34,689 bases of DNA from Pseudomonadota bacterium (lineage in GTDB: Bacteria > Pseudomonadota > Alphaproteobacteria > Rhodospirillales > Magnetospirillaceae), in the NCBI GenBank assembly GCA_021848545.1, contig JAJZUL010000033.1:1-34689 (forward strand), given 5' to 3'. The translations under genes and the position numbers were made by a program. Positions 6,707-15,305 of the stretch are shown here, piece by piece; the stretch's first letter is position 1; each line of letters starts with the position of its first letter. The notes beneath the pieces were generated by a model. That model had not been told where the DNA came from. It searched no databases and saw only the letters and a program-made list of their open reading frames with translations.

Positions 6707-9010
6707 CTAGCCGCGTGCGCCGCCGGAATAGGTCACCAGGGCGCCGCGCTCGGTGTTGCCGCTGCCGCCGGTCACCTTGCTGACCGGAACGGGCAGATCC
6801 TCGTTGCGGCTGGCGACCCTGAGCGGCGCCATGACGCTGTCCGAACCACCGCGCCGGGTGGGGTTGCGGCGCCGCGCCGAGCCGCCTTCGGTGCCGGTCA
6901 CCCGGTCGCCGCGATCCCAATCGTCGCCGGTGATCCTGAGACCGGCATCCTGGCCCTCGCCGGTGACCCGCGATTTCACCCTGCCGTCGATTCGGGGCTG
7001 GGTGTCGGGTATGGCGGCCGCCGGCTCGGCGCGGCCGAAACGGGCTTCCTCGGTGCCGGTCACCTTGCCCGGCGCCATGCCGAACGGTCCGGTGATCTGG
7101 CCCAGTTCATAGCCGGTGCCGGTGACGCCGGCGCCGCGCCGCGATGGTTCCGCCGCATGGTTGGGGGAAACGATGCTGAAGGCGCCCCAGGGCGTGTCGC
7201 CCAACGGCTGGGGAAAGTCGGGGCTGCCGGGCTCGGCGGCGATCGCCGGACAGGCCGCCGCCTGCTGGTCGGCACCGACATAGGGGGTGCCGGTCACCGT
7301 TTCGCAGGCGCCCCTGTCGTCGCCGGTCAGGGGACCGCCCACCGCCGGCCGAATGCCGGTCATGGGGGCGGCCGCGGCCCGCCGCGAGCCGGCCATGCGC
7401 GCCGCGGCAGCACGGGTGCGGCCGGGATCGCAGTACCCGCCATATTGCTCGGCCCCGGCATAGGGGGTGCCGGTGATCACCTTGCAGGTTCCGGGCTCGT
7501 CGCCGGTGACCCGCGCCGAACGGCCGGTCATGGTGCCGGTGACCACCGTGCCGCCGAAGGTGTCGGAGCGTCCGACCTTGCGATCGGTGGGGGCCGGCGT
7601 CGCCGCGCAGAACGCGTCGTACTGTTCCCGCCCCACATAATCGTCGCCGGTGATCGCCTTGCAGGTTCCGGGCTCGTCGCCGGTCATCTTCGCCCGCCGT
7701 CCGACCAGGGTTCCGGTCACCTGACCGCCGCGCAGGGTGGTGCTGGCGCCGACCTTGGGCGGCACCGTGCCGTCGCCGAGCTGGGTATATTGCGTGCCGG
7801 TCAGGCGGCGATCGGCGCCGGCCTCGTTGCCGGTCACGTTGTCGAAGCGCCCGACCAGGCCGCCGGTGACGGTCCTGCCCTTGTCGGTCTGGACCGACAG
7901 GGTCCTGGCCGGCCCCGGTTCGGGCCGGGCGCCGCAAAACGCCTCGTCCTGCTCGGCGCCGACATATTCGGTGCCGGTCACCCGCTTGCACGTCCCCGGT
8001 TCGTTGCCGGTGACAGCGGCGCTACGCCCGACCTTGTTGCCGGTGACCTGATTGCCGCGGCTGGTGGCCGACCGGCCGGCGCGGACCTGCGCCTTGACCG
8101 GCTCGGACTGGCAGAAGGCGCGAAAGATGTCGGCCCCCATATATTCGGTCCCGGTCACCGTGCGGCAGGTGCTGGCCTCGTCGCCGGTCACCGCCCGGCT
8201 GCGCCCCACCTGGGTCCCGGTCACGGTCTGACCGAAGCTGGTCTCGCCGGCCCCCACCTTCCAGGGCTGGTCGCGGGCCGGACCGGGCTCCGCCGGCCCC
8301 GTATCGGCCGAACGCCGGGGCCGCTGGCGGCCGCAGGGCGATGAGCTTTTCTGACCGGCGCCGCCGCGCTTGGCCCGCAATTCGCGGATGGTCCGGGCCA
8401 GTTCGCGACCGGACAGATCGGGATTGCCGGCGCGGGCCGCCTGGGCGGCGCTGACGCCCGACACCCCCAGACCGGCCTTGCCGCGGGTGGATTGGGCATG
8501 GCGCCGCGCCAATGCCAGGGCACGGGTGGGATTCATGGCCGCGTCGCTCCGCTTCTTGACCTTGCCGTTCGATTTGCTCCGCGCCGGGCGGGTGGAGGCG
8601 CCCACGTCCCGCGCCGGGGTTTCGGAAGCGCGCGCCCCCTGACAACCGCAGCCGCAGCCGCAGCCGGTCTGGTCCTTGGCGACGGGCTTCACCACCGCGC
8701 CGGCGCCATCCCGCACCCGATCCTTGGTCTCCAGGGCGGTCTTGCCCTGGCTGGACAAGGCCCTGCGCCGGGCCAGCGACGCGGCACGGGCGCCGCCTGC
8801 CGCCAAAGCCGGCGCCGCGCCGCGACCCGGAGACGGCATGGCCGGAGCCGGCGTCGAAGGAACGGGCGCGGCCATGGCCGGGGAAGCGGCCGACGCGGCC
8901 GCGACCGGACGCGAACCGGACGGCGCTTTTCCCGTTTCCGACATGGCCCGGCGCCTGGCCATCGCCAACGCGCGTCCCGTACCCCTTTGATCCTTGCCCT
9001 GCGGTGTCAT
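6707..9010 (-). CDS. csoS2: Carboxysome scaffold protein CsoS2
   Basis: This 767-residue intrinsically disordered assembly protein links Rubisco to the shell. The N-terminal domain carries three clear Rubisco-binding motifs of the type 'ALAMARRRAMSETGK' (about 14-28, 76-90 and 164-178) and a weaker fourth (about 204-216). The middle region holds six repeats (about 253-300, 310-359, 370-410, 419-468, 478-527, 536-587). They are built on 'VTGTxVGRS..VTGDEPGTCK.ITGTxYVGAEQ...FC' with paired Cys in most; the third lacks both. The C-terminal region (about 600-767) has the VTGT-type shell-anchoring motifs. A Cys-Gly cluster (CGCGCGC, residues 117-123) interrupts the N-terminal domain. A convincing programmed -1 frameshift site was not found in the middle or C-terminal part. 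Confidence 0.93.
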   Translation of the reverse strand: MTPQGKDQRGTGRALAMARRRAMSETGKAPSGSRPVAAASAASPAMAAPVPSTPAPAMPSPGRGAAPALAAGGARAASLARRRALSSQGKTALETKDRVRDGAGAVVKPVAKDQTGCGCGCGCQGARASETPARDVGASTRPARSKSNGKVKKRSDAAMNPTRALALARRHAQSTRGKAGLGVSGVSAAQAARAGNPDLSGRELARTIRELRAKRGGAGQKSSSPCGRQRPRRSADTGPAEPGPARDQPWKVGAGETSFGQTVTGTQVGRSRAVTGDEASTCRTVTGTEYMGADIFRAFCQSEPVKAQVRAGRSATSRGNQVTGNKVGRSAAVTGNEPGTCKRVTGTEYVGAEQDEAFCGARPEPGPARTLSVQTDKGRTVTGGLVGRFDNVTGNEAGADRRLTGTQYTQLGDGTVPPKVGASTTLRGGQVTGTLVGRRAKMTGDEPGTCKAITGDDYVGREQYDAFCAATPAPTDRKVGRSDTFGGTVVTGTMTGRSARVTGDEPGTCKVITGTPYAGAEQYGGYCDPGRTRAAAARMAGSRRAAAAPMTGIRPAVGGPLTGDDRGACETVTGTPYVGADQQAAACPAIAAEPGSPDFPQPLGDTPWGAFSIVSPNHAAEPSRRGAGVTGTGYELGQITGPFGMAPGKVTGTEEARFGRAEPAAAIPDTQPRIDGRVKSRVTGEGQDAGLRITGDDWDRGDRVTGTEGGSARRRNPTRRGGSDSVMAPLRVASRNEDLPVPVSKVTGGSGNTERGALVTYSGGARG

Positions 9011-9084
9011 GCCATCATCCGTTCAACATCGGTTGCAAACCCGGCGACGCGACCGTCGCCCTCCCCGGAGCCCGGACGTGCCGA

Positions 9085-9429
9085 TCAGGCGCGCCCCTCA
9101 TAGACCACGAAGCACACCCCCTGGGATTGGGTGTAGGCGTCGTAGCCGATCAGCCGGACGTGATGGTCCGGATAGGCCCGGTGGCAGGCGTCCAGTTCGG
9201 CCACCACGGTTTCCAGGCTCTGCTCGCCGAACATCGGCAGCTTCCACATGGTCCAGTAGTAATCGGCCGACCGGCTGGGATGTTCGTGCTCGATCGCCGG
9301 GGTCCAGCCCTGGGCGATCAGATAGGCGATCTGGTCGTAGACCTCGTCCTGGGTCAGCTTAGGCAGAAAGCCGAAGGTCTCAAGCGTCCGGGCGGTCTGG
9401 TAATCGCCCACAATGCTGGTCTTGCTCAT
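9085..9429 (-). CDS. cbbS: Rubisco small subunit, form IA
   Basis: This 114-residue small subunit shows the expected pattern: '[28 protein letters not shown]', then '[13 protein letters not shown]' and '[24 protein letters not shown]'. It lies 52 nt downstream of cbbL and starts at the ATG of '[16 protein letters not shown]'. The length and short N-terminus fit carboxysomal form IA enzymes. It caps the large-subunit octamer to give the L8S8 holoenzyme packaged by CsoS2. Confidence 0.96.
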   Translation of the reverse strand: MSKTSIVGDYQTARTLETFGFLPKLTQDEVYDQIAYLIAQGWTPAIEHEHPSRSADYYWTMWKLPMFGEQSLETVVAELDACHRAYPDHHVRLIGYDAYTQSQGVCFVVYEGRA

Positions 9430-9481
9430 GAAAATGTCCTCGCAATCCGATAGGGGAAAAAGAAGGGGCAAGCCCCCTCCC

Positions 9482-10894
9482 TCACAGGTCGAGCTTGTCG
9501 ACGGTGTCGAACTCGAACTTGATTTCCTTCCAGGTTTCCATGGCGATCGCCAGTTCCGGGCTGGTCCGGGCGGCCTCGGTCAGGATGTCGCGGGCCTCCT
9601 TTTCGATTTCACGGCCGGAATTGCGCGCCTTGACGCAGGCTTCCAGCGCGACCCGGTTGGCGGCGGCGCCGGCGGCGTTGCCCCACGGATGGCCCTGGGT
9701 GCCGCCGCCGAATTGCAGCACCGAATCGTCGCCGAAGATCGAAACCAGGGCGGGCATGTGCCAGACATGGATGCCGCCCGAGGCGACGGCGAAGACGCCG
9801 GGCATGGAGCCCCAATCCTGATCGAAGAAGACACCGCGCGACCGATCCTCGGGCACGAAGGATTCGCGAAGCTGATCGACGAAGCCCAGGGTCGAGGCCC
9901 GGTCGCCTTCCAGCTTGCCGACGACGGTGCCGGTATGGAGATGGTCGCCGCCCGACAGGCGCAGGCACTTGGCCAGAACCCGGAAATGGATGCCGTGCTT
10001 GGGATGACGGTCGATCACCGCATGCATGGCGCGGTGGATATGCAGCATCATGCCGTTCTTGCGGCACCATTTGGCCAGGCCGGTATTGGCGGTGAAACCA
10101 CCGGTCAGAAAGTCGTGCATGATGATCGGGCAGCCGACTTCCTTGGCGAATTCGGCGCGCTCGTACATCTGCTCCGGGTCGGGAGCGGTGACGTTGAGAT
10201 AATGCCCCTTGCGCTCGCCGGTTTCCTGCTGGGCCTTCTGAATGGCCTCGCCGACGAATTCGAAGCGGTCGCGCCAGCGCATGAAGGGCTGGGAATTGAC
10301 GTTCTCGTCGTCCTTGGTCAGGTCCAGACCGCCGCGCAGGCACTCATAGACCGCGCGGCCGTAATTCTTGGCCGACAGACCCAGCTTCGGCTTGATGGTG
10401 CATCCCAGCAGCGGACGGCCATACTTGTTGAAACGGTCGCGCTCGACCTGGATGCCGGCCGGCGGGCCGCCGCAGGTCTTGATATAGGCGATGGGGAAGC
10501 GGACATCCTCGAGGCGCAGGTGGCGCAGGGCCTTGAAGCCGAAGACGTTGCCGACCAGCGAGGTCAGCACGTTGACCACCGAGCCTTCCTCGAACAGATC
10601 GAGGGGATAGGCGACGAAGGCGTAGAACGATTCCTTGTCGCCCGGCACGTCTTCGATGCGGTAGGCCCGCCCCTTGTAATATTCCAAGTCGGTCAGCAGT
10701 TCGGACCAGACCGTGCTCCAAGTGCCGGTGGAGGATTCGGCGGCAACCGCGGCGGCGACCTCCTCGCGCGGCACGCCGGGCTGGCCGGTGCATTTGAAGC
10801 AGGCGAGCAGATCGGTATCCAGCGGCACATAGTCCGGCGTCCAATACATGTCGCGGTATTCTTTGACGCCCGCGTCATAAGTCTTAGCAGCCAT
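9482..10894 (-). CDS. cbbL: Rubisco large subunit, form IA (carboxysomal)
   Basis: This 470-residue ribulose-1,5-bisphosphate carboxylase/oxygenase large subunit has all main active-site elements. Lys168 and Lys170 lie in 'TIKPKLGLS'. The carbamylated Lys194 is followed by the metal ligands Asp196 and Glu197 in 'DLTKDDEN'. His287 is in 'HIHRAMH', and His320 and loop-6 Lys327 are in '[11 protein letters not shown]'. Its place as the first gene of a cso operon indicates the carboxysomal IAc type. The ribosome-binding site (GGAG) stands six bases before the ATG. The gene is preceded by an AT-rich promoter region with LysR-type dyads. No sign of damage. Confidence 0.98.
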   Translation of the reverse strand: MAAKTYDAGVKEYRDMYWTPDYVPLDTDLLACFKCTGQPGVPREEVAAAVAAESSTGTWSTVWSELLTDLEYYKGRAYRIEDVPGDKESFYAFVAYPLDLFEEGSVVNVLTSLVGNVFGFKALRHLRLEDVRFPIAYIKTCGGPPAGIQVERDRFNKYGRPLLGCTIKPKLGLSAKNYGRAVYECLRGGLDLTKDDENVNSQPFMRWRDRFEFVGEAIQKAQQETGERKGHYLNVTAPDPEQMYERAEFAKEVGCPIIMHDFLTGGFTANTGLAKWCRKNGMMLHIHRAMHAVIDRHPKHGIHFRVLAKCLRLSGGDHLHTGTVVGKLEGDRASTLGFVDQLRESFVPEDRSRGVFFDQDWGSMPGVFAVASGGIHVWHMPALVSIFGDDSVLQFGGGTQGHPWGNAAGAAANRVALEACVKARNSGREIEKEARDILTEAARTSPELAIAMETWKEIKFEFDTVDKLDL

Positions 10895-11142
10895 GGTTAC
10901 TCCAGTTCGGTTCTCGAGTTAGCGTATCCGATATAACTTTGTCGATGCGTCATGAAACATAGTGATATTCGCACCAATTAATCCAATCGATACTGTCTCT
11001 ATGTTTCATAGATATCCGCCTATACGTTTCCCTATGAGCGCACGGCAGCGCACGCACGCGCGTTCCGCTGCACGTGCGAAATTCAATATTTTTACAAAGG
11101 TTATTTTTTATTGCGGTTTTGGAACGACGCTTTGCCGGACCG
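10895..11142 (-). promoter_or_regulatory. cbb/cso promoter region with putative CbbR dyads
   Basis: This AT-rich gap lies between the PII-like gene and cbbL. Two dyads of the form CTATG-NNN-CATAG are visible. One is at 10999-11011 and is exact on either strand; the other is at about 10950-10962 with one arm base changed. They are mirrored about 48 bp apart, with a looser related element at 11020-11036. On the minus strand a possible -10 TATATC (10930-10935) has a weak -35 TTTCAT (10952-10957, 16-nt spacer) that overlaps the proximal dyad. This is the layout expected for LysR-activated promoters. Binding by CbbR is inferred. Confidence 0.5.
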
Positions 11143-11469
11143 TCACCCTTTGAACTTGACCAGCCGCGTCACCTGGATGTCGGACACGAACACCACGCCG
11201 GAATGCTCGCGATAGAAGGGTTCCAGTCCCTGCAGGATGGGATCGACCAGATCCTCGGGCACGGCGGCGATGATCATGATCAGCACGTCGTCCTCGTTGA
11301 ACATCAGGTGGCCCTCGTGATAGCCGCTATTGCCCTTGCCGGAGAGGCCGTTGACGATGGTGTAGCCCTTGACCCCGGCGCGGTTGAGCAGGTCGGTGGC
11401 GAAGGCGCGATGCTCGCCGCCCAGGATGATTTCCAGCTTCTTCAGCGGACTGAGTTTCAGGTTGGTCAT
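11143..11469 (-). CDS. PII-like signalling protein of the inorganic carbon cluster
   Basis: This 108-residue protein has a ferredoxin-like PII fold pattern: a first strand 'KLEIILGGEHRAFATDLLNRAGVKGYTIV', a Gly-rich loop in the T-loop position ('NGLSGKGNSGYHEG', about 40-53), 'DDVLIMIIAAVPEDLVDPIL', and the C-terminal strand 'GVVFVSDIQVTRL'. The canonical GlnB uridylylation Tyr context is absent. PII-like proteins (CPII/SbtB-like) occur beside dab and carboxysome genes and bind adenine nucleotides, in some cases with bicarbonate. The start overlaps the dabA stop (ATGA), so it is translated with DabA. It probably tunes DAB activity or signals carbon/energy state; this is inference. Confidence 0.75.
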   Translation of the reverse strand: MTNLKLSPLKKLEIILGGEHRAFATDLLNRAGVKGYTIVNGLSGKGNSGYHEGHLMFNEDDVLIMIIAAVPEDLVDPILQGLEPFYREHSGVVFVSDIQVTRLVKFKG

Positions 11470-14400
11470 GATGCGATCAGTTCCTCCCGCACGGCGTGGG
11501 CGACCGGCCGTTGGACCCACCCGCTTTCGTCGTAGATGTGAGTGATGGCCGTTACGGGATCGACGATCACCATCCGTACCCAGCCGTTGCGAACCAGTCG
11601 TTTGACCGCCACCACATGGTCGATGGCGGCCCGCGCCTGATCGACCGGCGCCTCGATCACGGTGATCAGGCGCAGGGGCTGGTGATAGGGCGCGCCCTTG
11701 TCGAGCACGGTCTGCGCCGGCAGGCCGGTGCGCAGGTCGCCGAGATTGCCGGTCATCACCCCCAGACGGCCGGCGACGTTGTGGTAGGCCTTGCTGCCGG
11801 CGCCGAAACGGTCGTTATCGACGGCGGAAAAATAGTGCTCCATGTTGATCCACTGCCCGACCACCAGGGGTCCGGCGAGGATGTTTTCCAGCAACCGCCC
11901 CCTGGTATCGACGCGGTAATCGTAGGAATGGAGAAAGGCGCGGCCGTCCAGCCCCAGCGACTGGGTCAGGAAACGCCGTCCGATGATGAAATAGGCGTTG
12001 CGCGCCAATCCCCATTCCGGGCGCACCTGCGACCAGTCGAGGGCGTTGCGGCGGGTGCCGCGAAACGCCGCGCCGGGATCGTGCCGGTCGGCGGTGACGT
12101 CGAGCGACGGCAGCCGTTCCTGGGCGCACAGCCGCGCCGCCGAAGTCAGGCCGGCCCGCAGCCGGTCGAGATAGACCAGATGCATGGTGGGCAGCAATTC
12201 GAGATCGTAAAGACGGATTTCGTCGGTGGTGGTGTTGTGCATGGCGGGGACGAACCAGGCATCGTCGGGAATGGGGATGCCGCGCTCCGCCAGACGCCGG
12301 CGGACCTCGGGCTTGTTGGCCATCTGGGCCAGGACCCGGGCGCTGGTCAGACCGTGGTTGCCGCCGCAGGCACCGCAATCGAGGGCCGATTCGTACGGGT
12401 TGTTCTCCGAACTGCTGCCGTGACCGACCAGCAGGATCAGGCGCGAGAAATCCTCCGTCAAACCGATGGAACTGAGCGCCTGGCGCACGAACCCCACCTG
12501 TTCCTCCAGGCTGAATCCGATTCGGCCCAACTGTTCCATCTGGAATTCGGCGAAGGAGGCGTTGATCCGATAGGTCGTGCGCAGACGCATCACGATCTCG
12601 CGCAACCGTGTCTCGCCCACCGACAAGGCGACGGCCAGATCGGTGTCGAGATCGGCGTTGCCCAGGGCCGCCTCGCGCAGTTCCCGGACGATATCGTCGG
12701 TGATCGCTTCCGGCTCCAGGCCCAATTCATGGGCCACCGCCTCGGTGATGACCGCCCGCTGGACGGCGCGCACGATGGAATCGGCCTGCTCGCGGCTGAG
12801 CTTGTCGAGCAGCAGATGGGTGTTGGGCCTGGGCGTGTCCATTTGCCGGCGCCAACCGTGATAGGCCCGGGGCGCCACCGTCTTGCCGATCATGTCGAAA
12901 CCGAACAACAGGCCGATGGCCTCGACGGTCACGAAGGGCGACAGCACCGATTCCTTCAGCTTGTGCATGGCCCGGCCCAAGGTGGTCATCGCCGCCTCGT
13001 CGCTCCGTTCGATCGACGACATTTCCAGTACCAGGTTTTTGGGCGACAGCAGCACCGGGCATAAATGGGTCTCGCTGCCCTTGCCCAGTTCGATCAGGCT
13101 GACGGGAACCCCGAAAAACCCGGCGATGCCGAAGGTCTGGTAATCACCCACGCTTTCCAGATGGCGGCGGATGCGTTCCGAGCGCGTATCGATGCAAAAG
13201 GCGGCCTGGACGAAGGGGCGCTTGTCCCGGCGCGGCGGCGGTTCCAGGCTGATGCCGTCCAGCAGGCGGTTCATGGCCTTGGCCTCCATCGCCCGCAGCC
13301 AGATCATTCCCTCGTCCGCTTCCAGATCGCGCAAAGCGGCGATCAGCGCGGCGACCTCCGCCACGCCCAGCCGGTTGAGAGCGGCCCCCTCGCCGGCCCG
13401 TTCCGCCAAATCGCGCAGCGCCCGGGCCTGGGCGCGCACCGCCGCGTCCCGCTTGGCCTGGATATAGGACTCGAACAACGGCCCGATACCGGCCCCGCCG
13501 CGGGCCAGACCGGCCTCGACCCGGTGCGCCATCGCCGGCAAAATCCCGCCGCCATGCAGATCGAAGCGCAGAAAGGTTTCTTCGGGGCGGCTTTCGATCA
13601 GGCGTTCCAGATCGCCGCGGTCGCGCGGCGCCGGCGGCCGGGCGCGTTCGGTCAGCAGCAGCCGGGCCAGGGTGAGACGCACCGCCAGCAGATCGACCAG
13701 ATCGGCGGGATGGCGTTCGGCCCAATGATAATGGGTGGCCGACGCCCGCCAGCGGATGAAACCCGCCCATCCGTGCAGCCGGACCAGTTCCTGGGTGAAA
13801 CAGCCGGCCCACAGATGTTCGGGGACATCCAGGGAGCGCATGACGTGATCGATGACCTGTTCGGGCGACAGCGGCGGGCCGCCGGTTTCGATCCTGTCGA
13901 GAAAGGCCCGGACCCGGCGGCCGGCCACCGCGCGCCACGCGGCGAAAAAGCCCTTTTCGCGATCGGGCATGCCCCACACCGACTGGCCTTCATCGAAAAA
14001 GCCCAAACAGGCGCGCACCACCTGATCGTCGAGAGCCTCGCCGATGCCGGTGGCGAACAGGGCGTCCACCGCGTCATAGACCGGCCGGGCGCCCAGCAGT
14101 TCGGCTTGCAGGTGCGCCCTTGCCATTGCGGCGCCGTCCAAAAGCGTCTCGACCGGCTGTCCCCGCAAGACCCGATGAACCTGTTCCGGCGCGACCAACG
14201 GCGACGGCCGGCAGATCGGCGCGGACACCTGTTCCAGCAAGACCCGCGCCCAGGCCGACAGATCGATACCGGCCACCGGATGGGAAGCGGCAAAGGCGTC
14301 GATTTCCCCGGCCAGCGCGTGCCGGTCGACGGAACCGTCGGCCAGATAGGCCTGATAGCGCGCGCGGGGCAGAAAGCCGTTGGCGTGAAACAAGGCGCCC

Positions 14401-14555
14401 CCCCGCTCCACCGCCTGGGCGAAGGGCAGATGTTCCAGGCCGTGCAGCGGGTTGTGATGGATGAAGGACCGCATGGGCCAGAAAAAGGGCACCGGTTCGC
14501 CCGCCACATAGGCGGTGGCGCGAATACCGAGATGCCGTCCCGAAGCGCGTGTCAT
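11466..14555 (-). CDS. dabA: DAB inorganic carbon pump subunit DabA (DUF2309)
   Basis: This 1029-residue DUF2309 protein is the cytoplasmic, carbonic-anhydrase-like part of the DAB complex, which is thought to hydrate CO2 vectorially to bicarbonate. The beta-CA-like site is visible: Cys454 and Asp456 in 'AAFCIDTRSE', His712 in 'LVGHGSSS', and Cys727 in 'SALDCGACGGNHG'. The 15-residue His-Cys spacing matches the characterised enzyme. The protein belongs to the long DabA class, with about 100 extra N-terminal residues and an insertion between the two halves of the site. The start is the ATG of 'TRASGRHLGIRATAYVAGE', overlapping the membrane-protein stop by ATGA. An upstream reading in this frame covers the preceding gene and is a shadow. 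Confidence 0.9.
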   Translation of the reverse strand: MTRASGRHLGIRATAYVAGEPVPFFWPMRSFIHHNPLHGLEHLPFAQAVERGGALFHANGFLPRARYQAYLADGSVDRHALAGEIDAFAASHPVAGIDLSAWARVLLEQVSAPICRPSPLVAPEQVHRVLRGQPVETLLDGAAMARAHLQAELLGARPVYDAVDALFATGIGEALDDQVVRACLGFFDEGQSVWGMPDREKGFFAAWRAVAGRRVRAFLDRIETGGPPLSPEQVIDHVMRSLDVPEHLWAGCFTQELVRLHGWAGFIRWRASATHYHWAERHPADLVDLLAVRLTLARLLLTERARPPAPRDRGDLERLIESRPEETFLRFDLHGGGILPAMAHRVEAGLARGGAGIGPLFESYIQAKRDAAVRAQARALRDLAERAGEGAALNRLGVAEVAALIAALRDLEADEGMIWLRAMEAKAMNRLLDGISLEPPPRRDKRPFVQAAFCIDTRSERIRRHLESVGDYQTFGIAGFFGVPVSLIELGKGSETHLCPVLLSPKNLVLEMSSIERSDEAAMTTLGRAMHKLKESVLSPFVTVEAIGLLFGFDMIGKTVAPRAYHGWRRQMDTPRPNTHLLLDKLSREQADSIVRAVQRAVITEAVAHELGLEPEAITDDIVRELREAALGNADLDTDLAVALSVGETRLREIVMRLRTTYRINASFAEFQMEQLGRIGFSLEEQVGFVRQALSSIGLTEDFSRLILLVGHGSSSENNPYESALDCGACGGNHGLTSARVLAQMANKPEVRRRLAERGIPIPDDAWFVPAMHNTTTDEIRLYDLELLPTMHLVYLDRLRAGLTSAARLCAQERLPSLDVTADRHDPGAAFRGTRRNALDWSQVRPEWGLARNAYFIIGRRFLTQSLGLDGRAFLHSYDYRVDTRGRLLENILAGPLVVGQWINMEHYFSAVDNDRFGAGSKAYHNVAGRLGVMTGNLGDLRTGLPAQTVLDKGAPYHQPLRLITVIEAPVDQARAAIDHVVAVKRLVRNGWVRMVIVDPVTAITHIYDESGWVQRPVAHAVREELIAS

Positions 14556-15304
14556 AGCAGCAGCCCTCCCACGGAGATACCGGCCCCGGCGAGCCCCACG
14601 AACAGGACCGCATAGGCCCAGGCGGCGGCCGGCGTCAGGTCGGCGCCGGCCGCCGGGCGGCCCGGACCGGCCACCATGCCCCGCACCAGACGCGCCCCCG
14701 ACCACGCCCATAGAATCCACACCGCCAGCACCGTCAGCGCCATCGCCGGCATGACCGGCGCCTGACGGGCGACGGCCGCCACCAGGACGAAGAAATTGGA
14801 GAAAACCGGCGTGGCGACGACGGCCAGAATGGCGATCACGAACAAGGCGGCGAGACGCGGCGCGGTGGTTGCCAGGCCGAGGCGCAACGCGGTATGGGCG
14901 GCGCCGAACCGCCGCTCCAGCACGCCGGTGACCAGCACCGCCACGGCCAGGGGCAAACTCAACCCCAAAGCCTGGATGGCCAACAGGTGCGACCGGGCCG
15001 GGTCGGCCCACAGCAACGCCCAGGCCGAAACGGCGACGAAGCCGATCCAGATCCCCGCCTCGCGCACGGCCAGCGCCCGATAGGCATAAAGCAATGCCGT
15101 CAACGCCGCCCAGACGTTCAGCCAGCCGGGAGGCGCGCCATGGGCGTGGGACAGAATCCAGACCCCCGCCTGCGGCCAGACCAGCAGCACCAGGGCGCGC
15201 ATCCAGTCGCGACGCAAGGCCGACAGGCCCCGGTTGAAGACGATGCTGAGCGGGAACAGGGGCAGGAACAGCGCGGCGAGGGCGTAGGTTGGCAGCGTCG
15301 CCAT
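14552..15304 (-). CDS. Multi-pass membrane protein of the dab operon
   Basis: This 250-residue, very hydrophobic protein has about eight predicted membrane segments (roughly residues 5-25, 36-52, 62-80, 84-100, 105-125, 150-175, 183-200 and 228-250) and few charged loops. I do not recognise a named family. It stands between dabB and dabA, one base after the dabB stop and with an ATGA overlap into dabA, so it is almost certainly made with the DAB complex. It may be an accessory membrane subunit supplementing the NuoL-like DabB. Some long-DabA operons carry an extra membrane gene at this place. Function is inferred from position only. Confidence 0.75.
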   Translation of the reverse strand: MATLPTYALAALFLPLFPLSIVFNRGLSALRRDWMRALVLLVWPQAGVWILSHAHGAPPGWLNVWAALTALLYAYRALAVREAGIWIGFVAVSAWALLWADPARSHLLAIQALGLSLPLAVAVLVTGVLERRFGAAHTALRLGLATTAPRLAALFVIAILAVVATPVFSNFFVLVAAVARQAPVMPAMALTVLAVWILWAWSGARLVRGMVAGPGRPAAGADLTPAAAWAYAVLFVGLAGAGISVGGLLL

Positions 15305-15305
15305 G

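Noticed and set aside
6707..8341. Regularly spaced repeats suggestive of a CRISPR array
   Set aside because: They are codons of the CsoS2 VTG repeats (GCCGGTCAC-type strings) with variable spacing and an open frame, not identical repeats with unique spacers.
8925..8945. GGGAAAA slippery heptamer in frame near codon 26 of csoS2
   Set aside because: Known csoS2 frameshifting yields a product truncated late in the protein. A shift at codon 26 would give only a short peptide, and no slippery site was seen in the repeat region.
9413..10936. Long plus-strand frame opposite cbbL
   Set aside because: The minus-strand Rubisco large subunit is unambiguous; the antisense product is only a reflection of codon bias.
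11466..15011. Reading the dabA frame upstream to 15011 as a larger protein
   Set aside because: The extra 152 codons cover the coupled membrane-protein gene and encode Arg/Gly-rich nonsense; the ATG at 14555 overlaps that gene's stop as usual in this operon.
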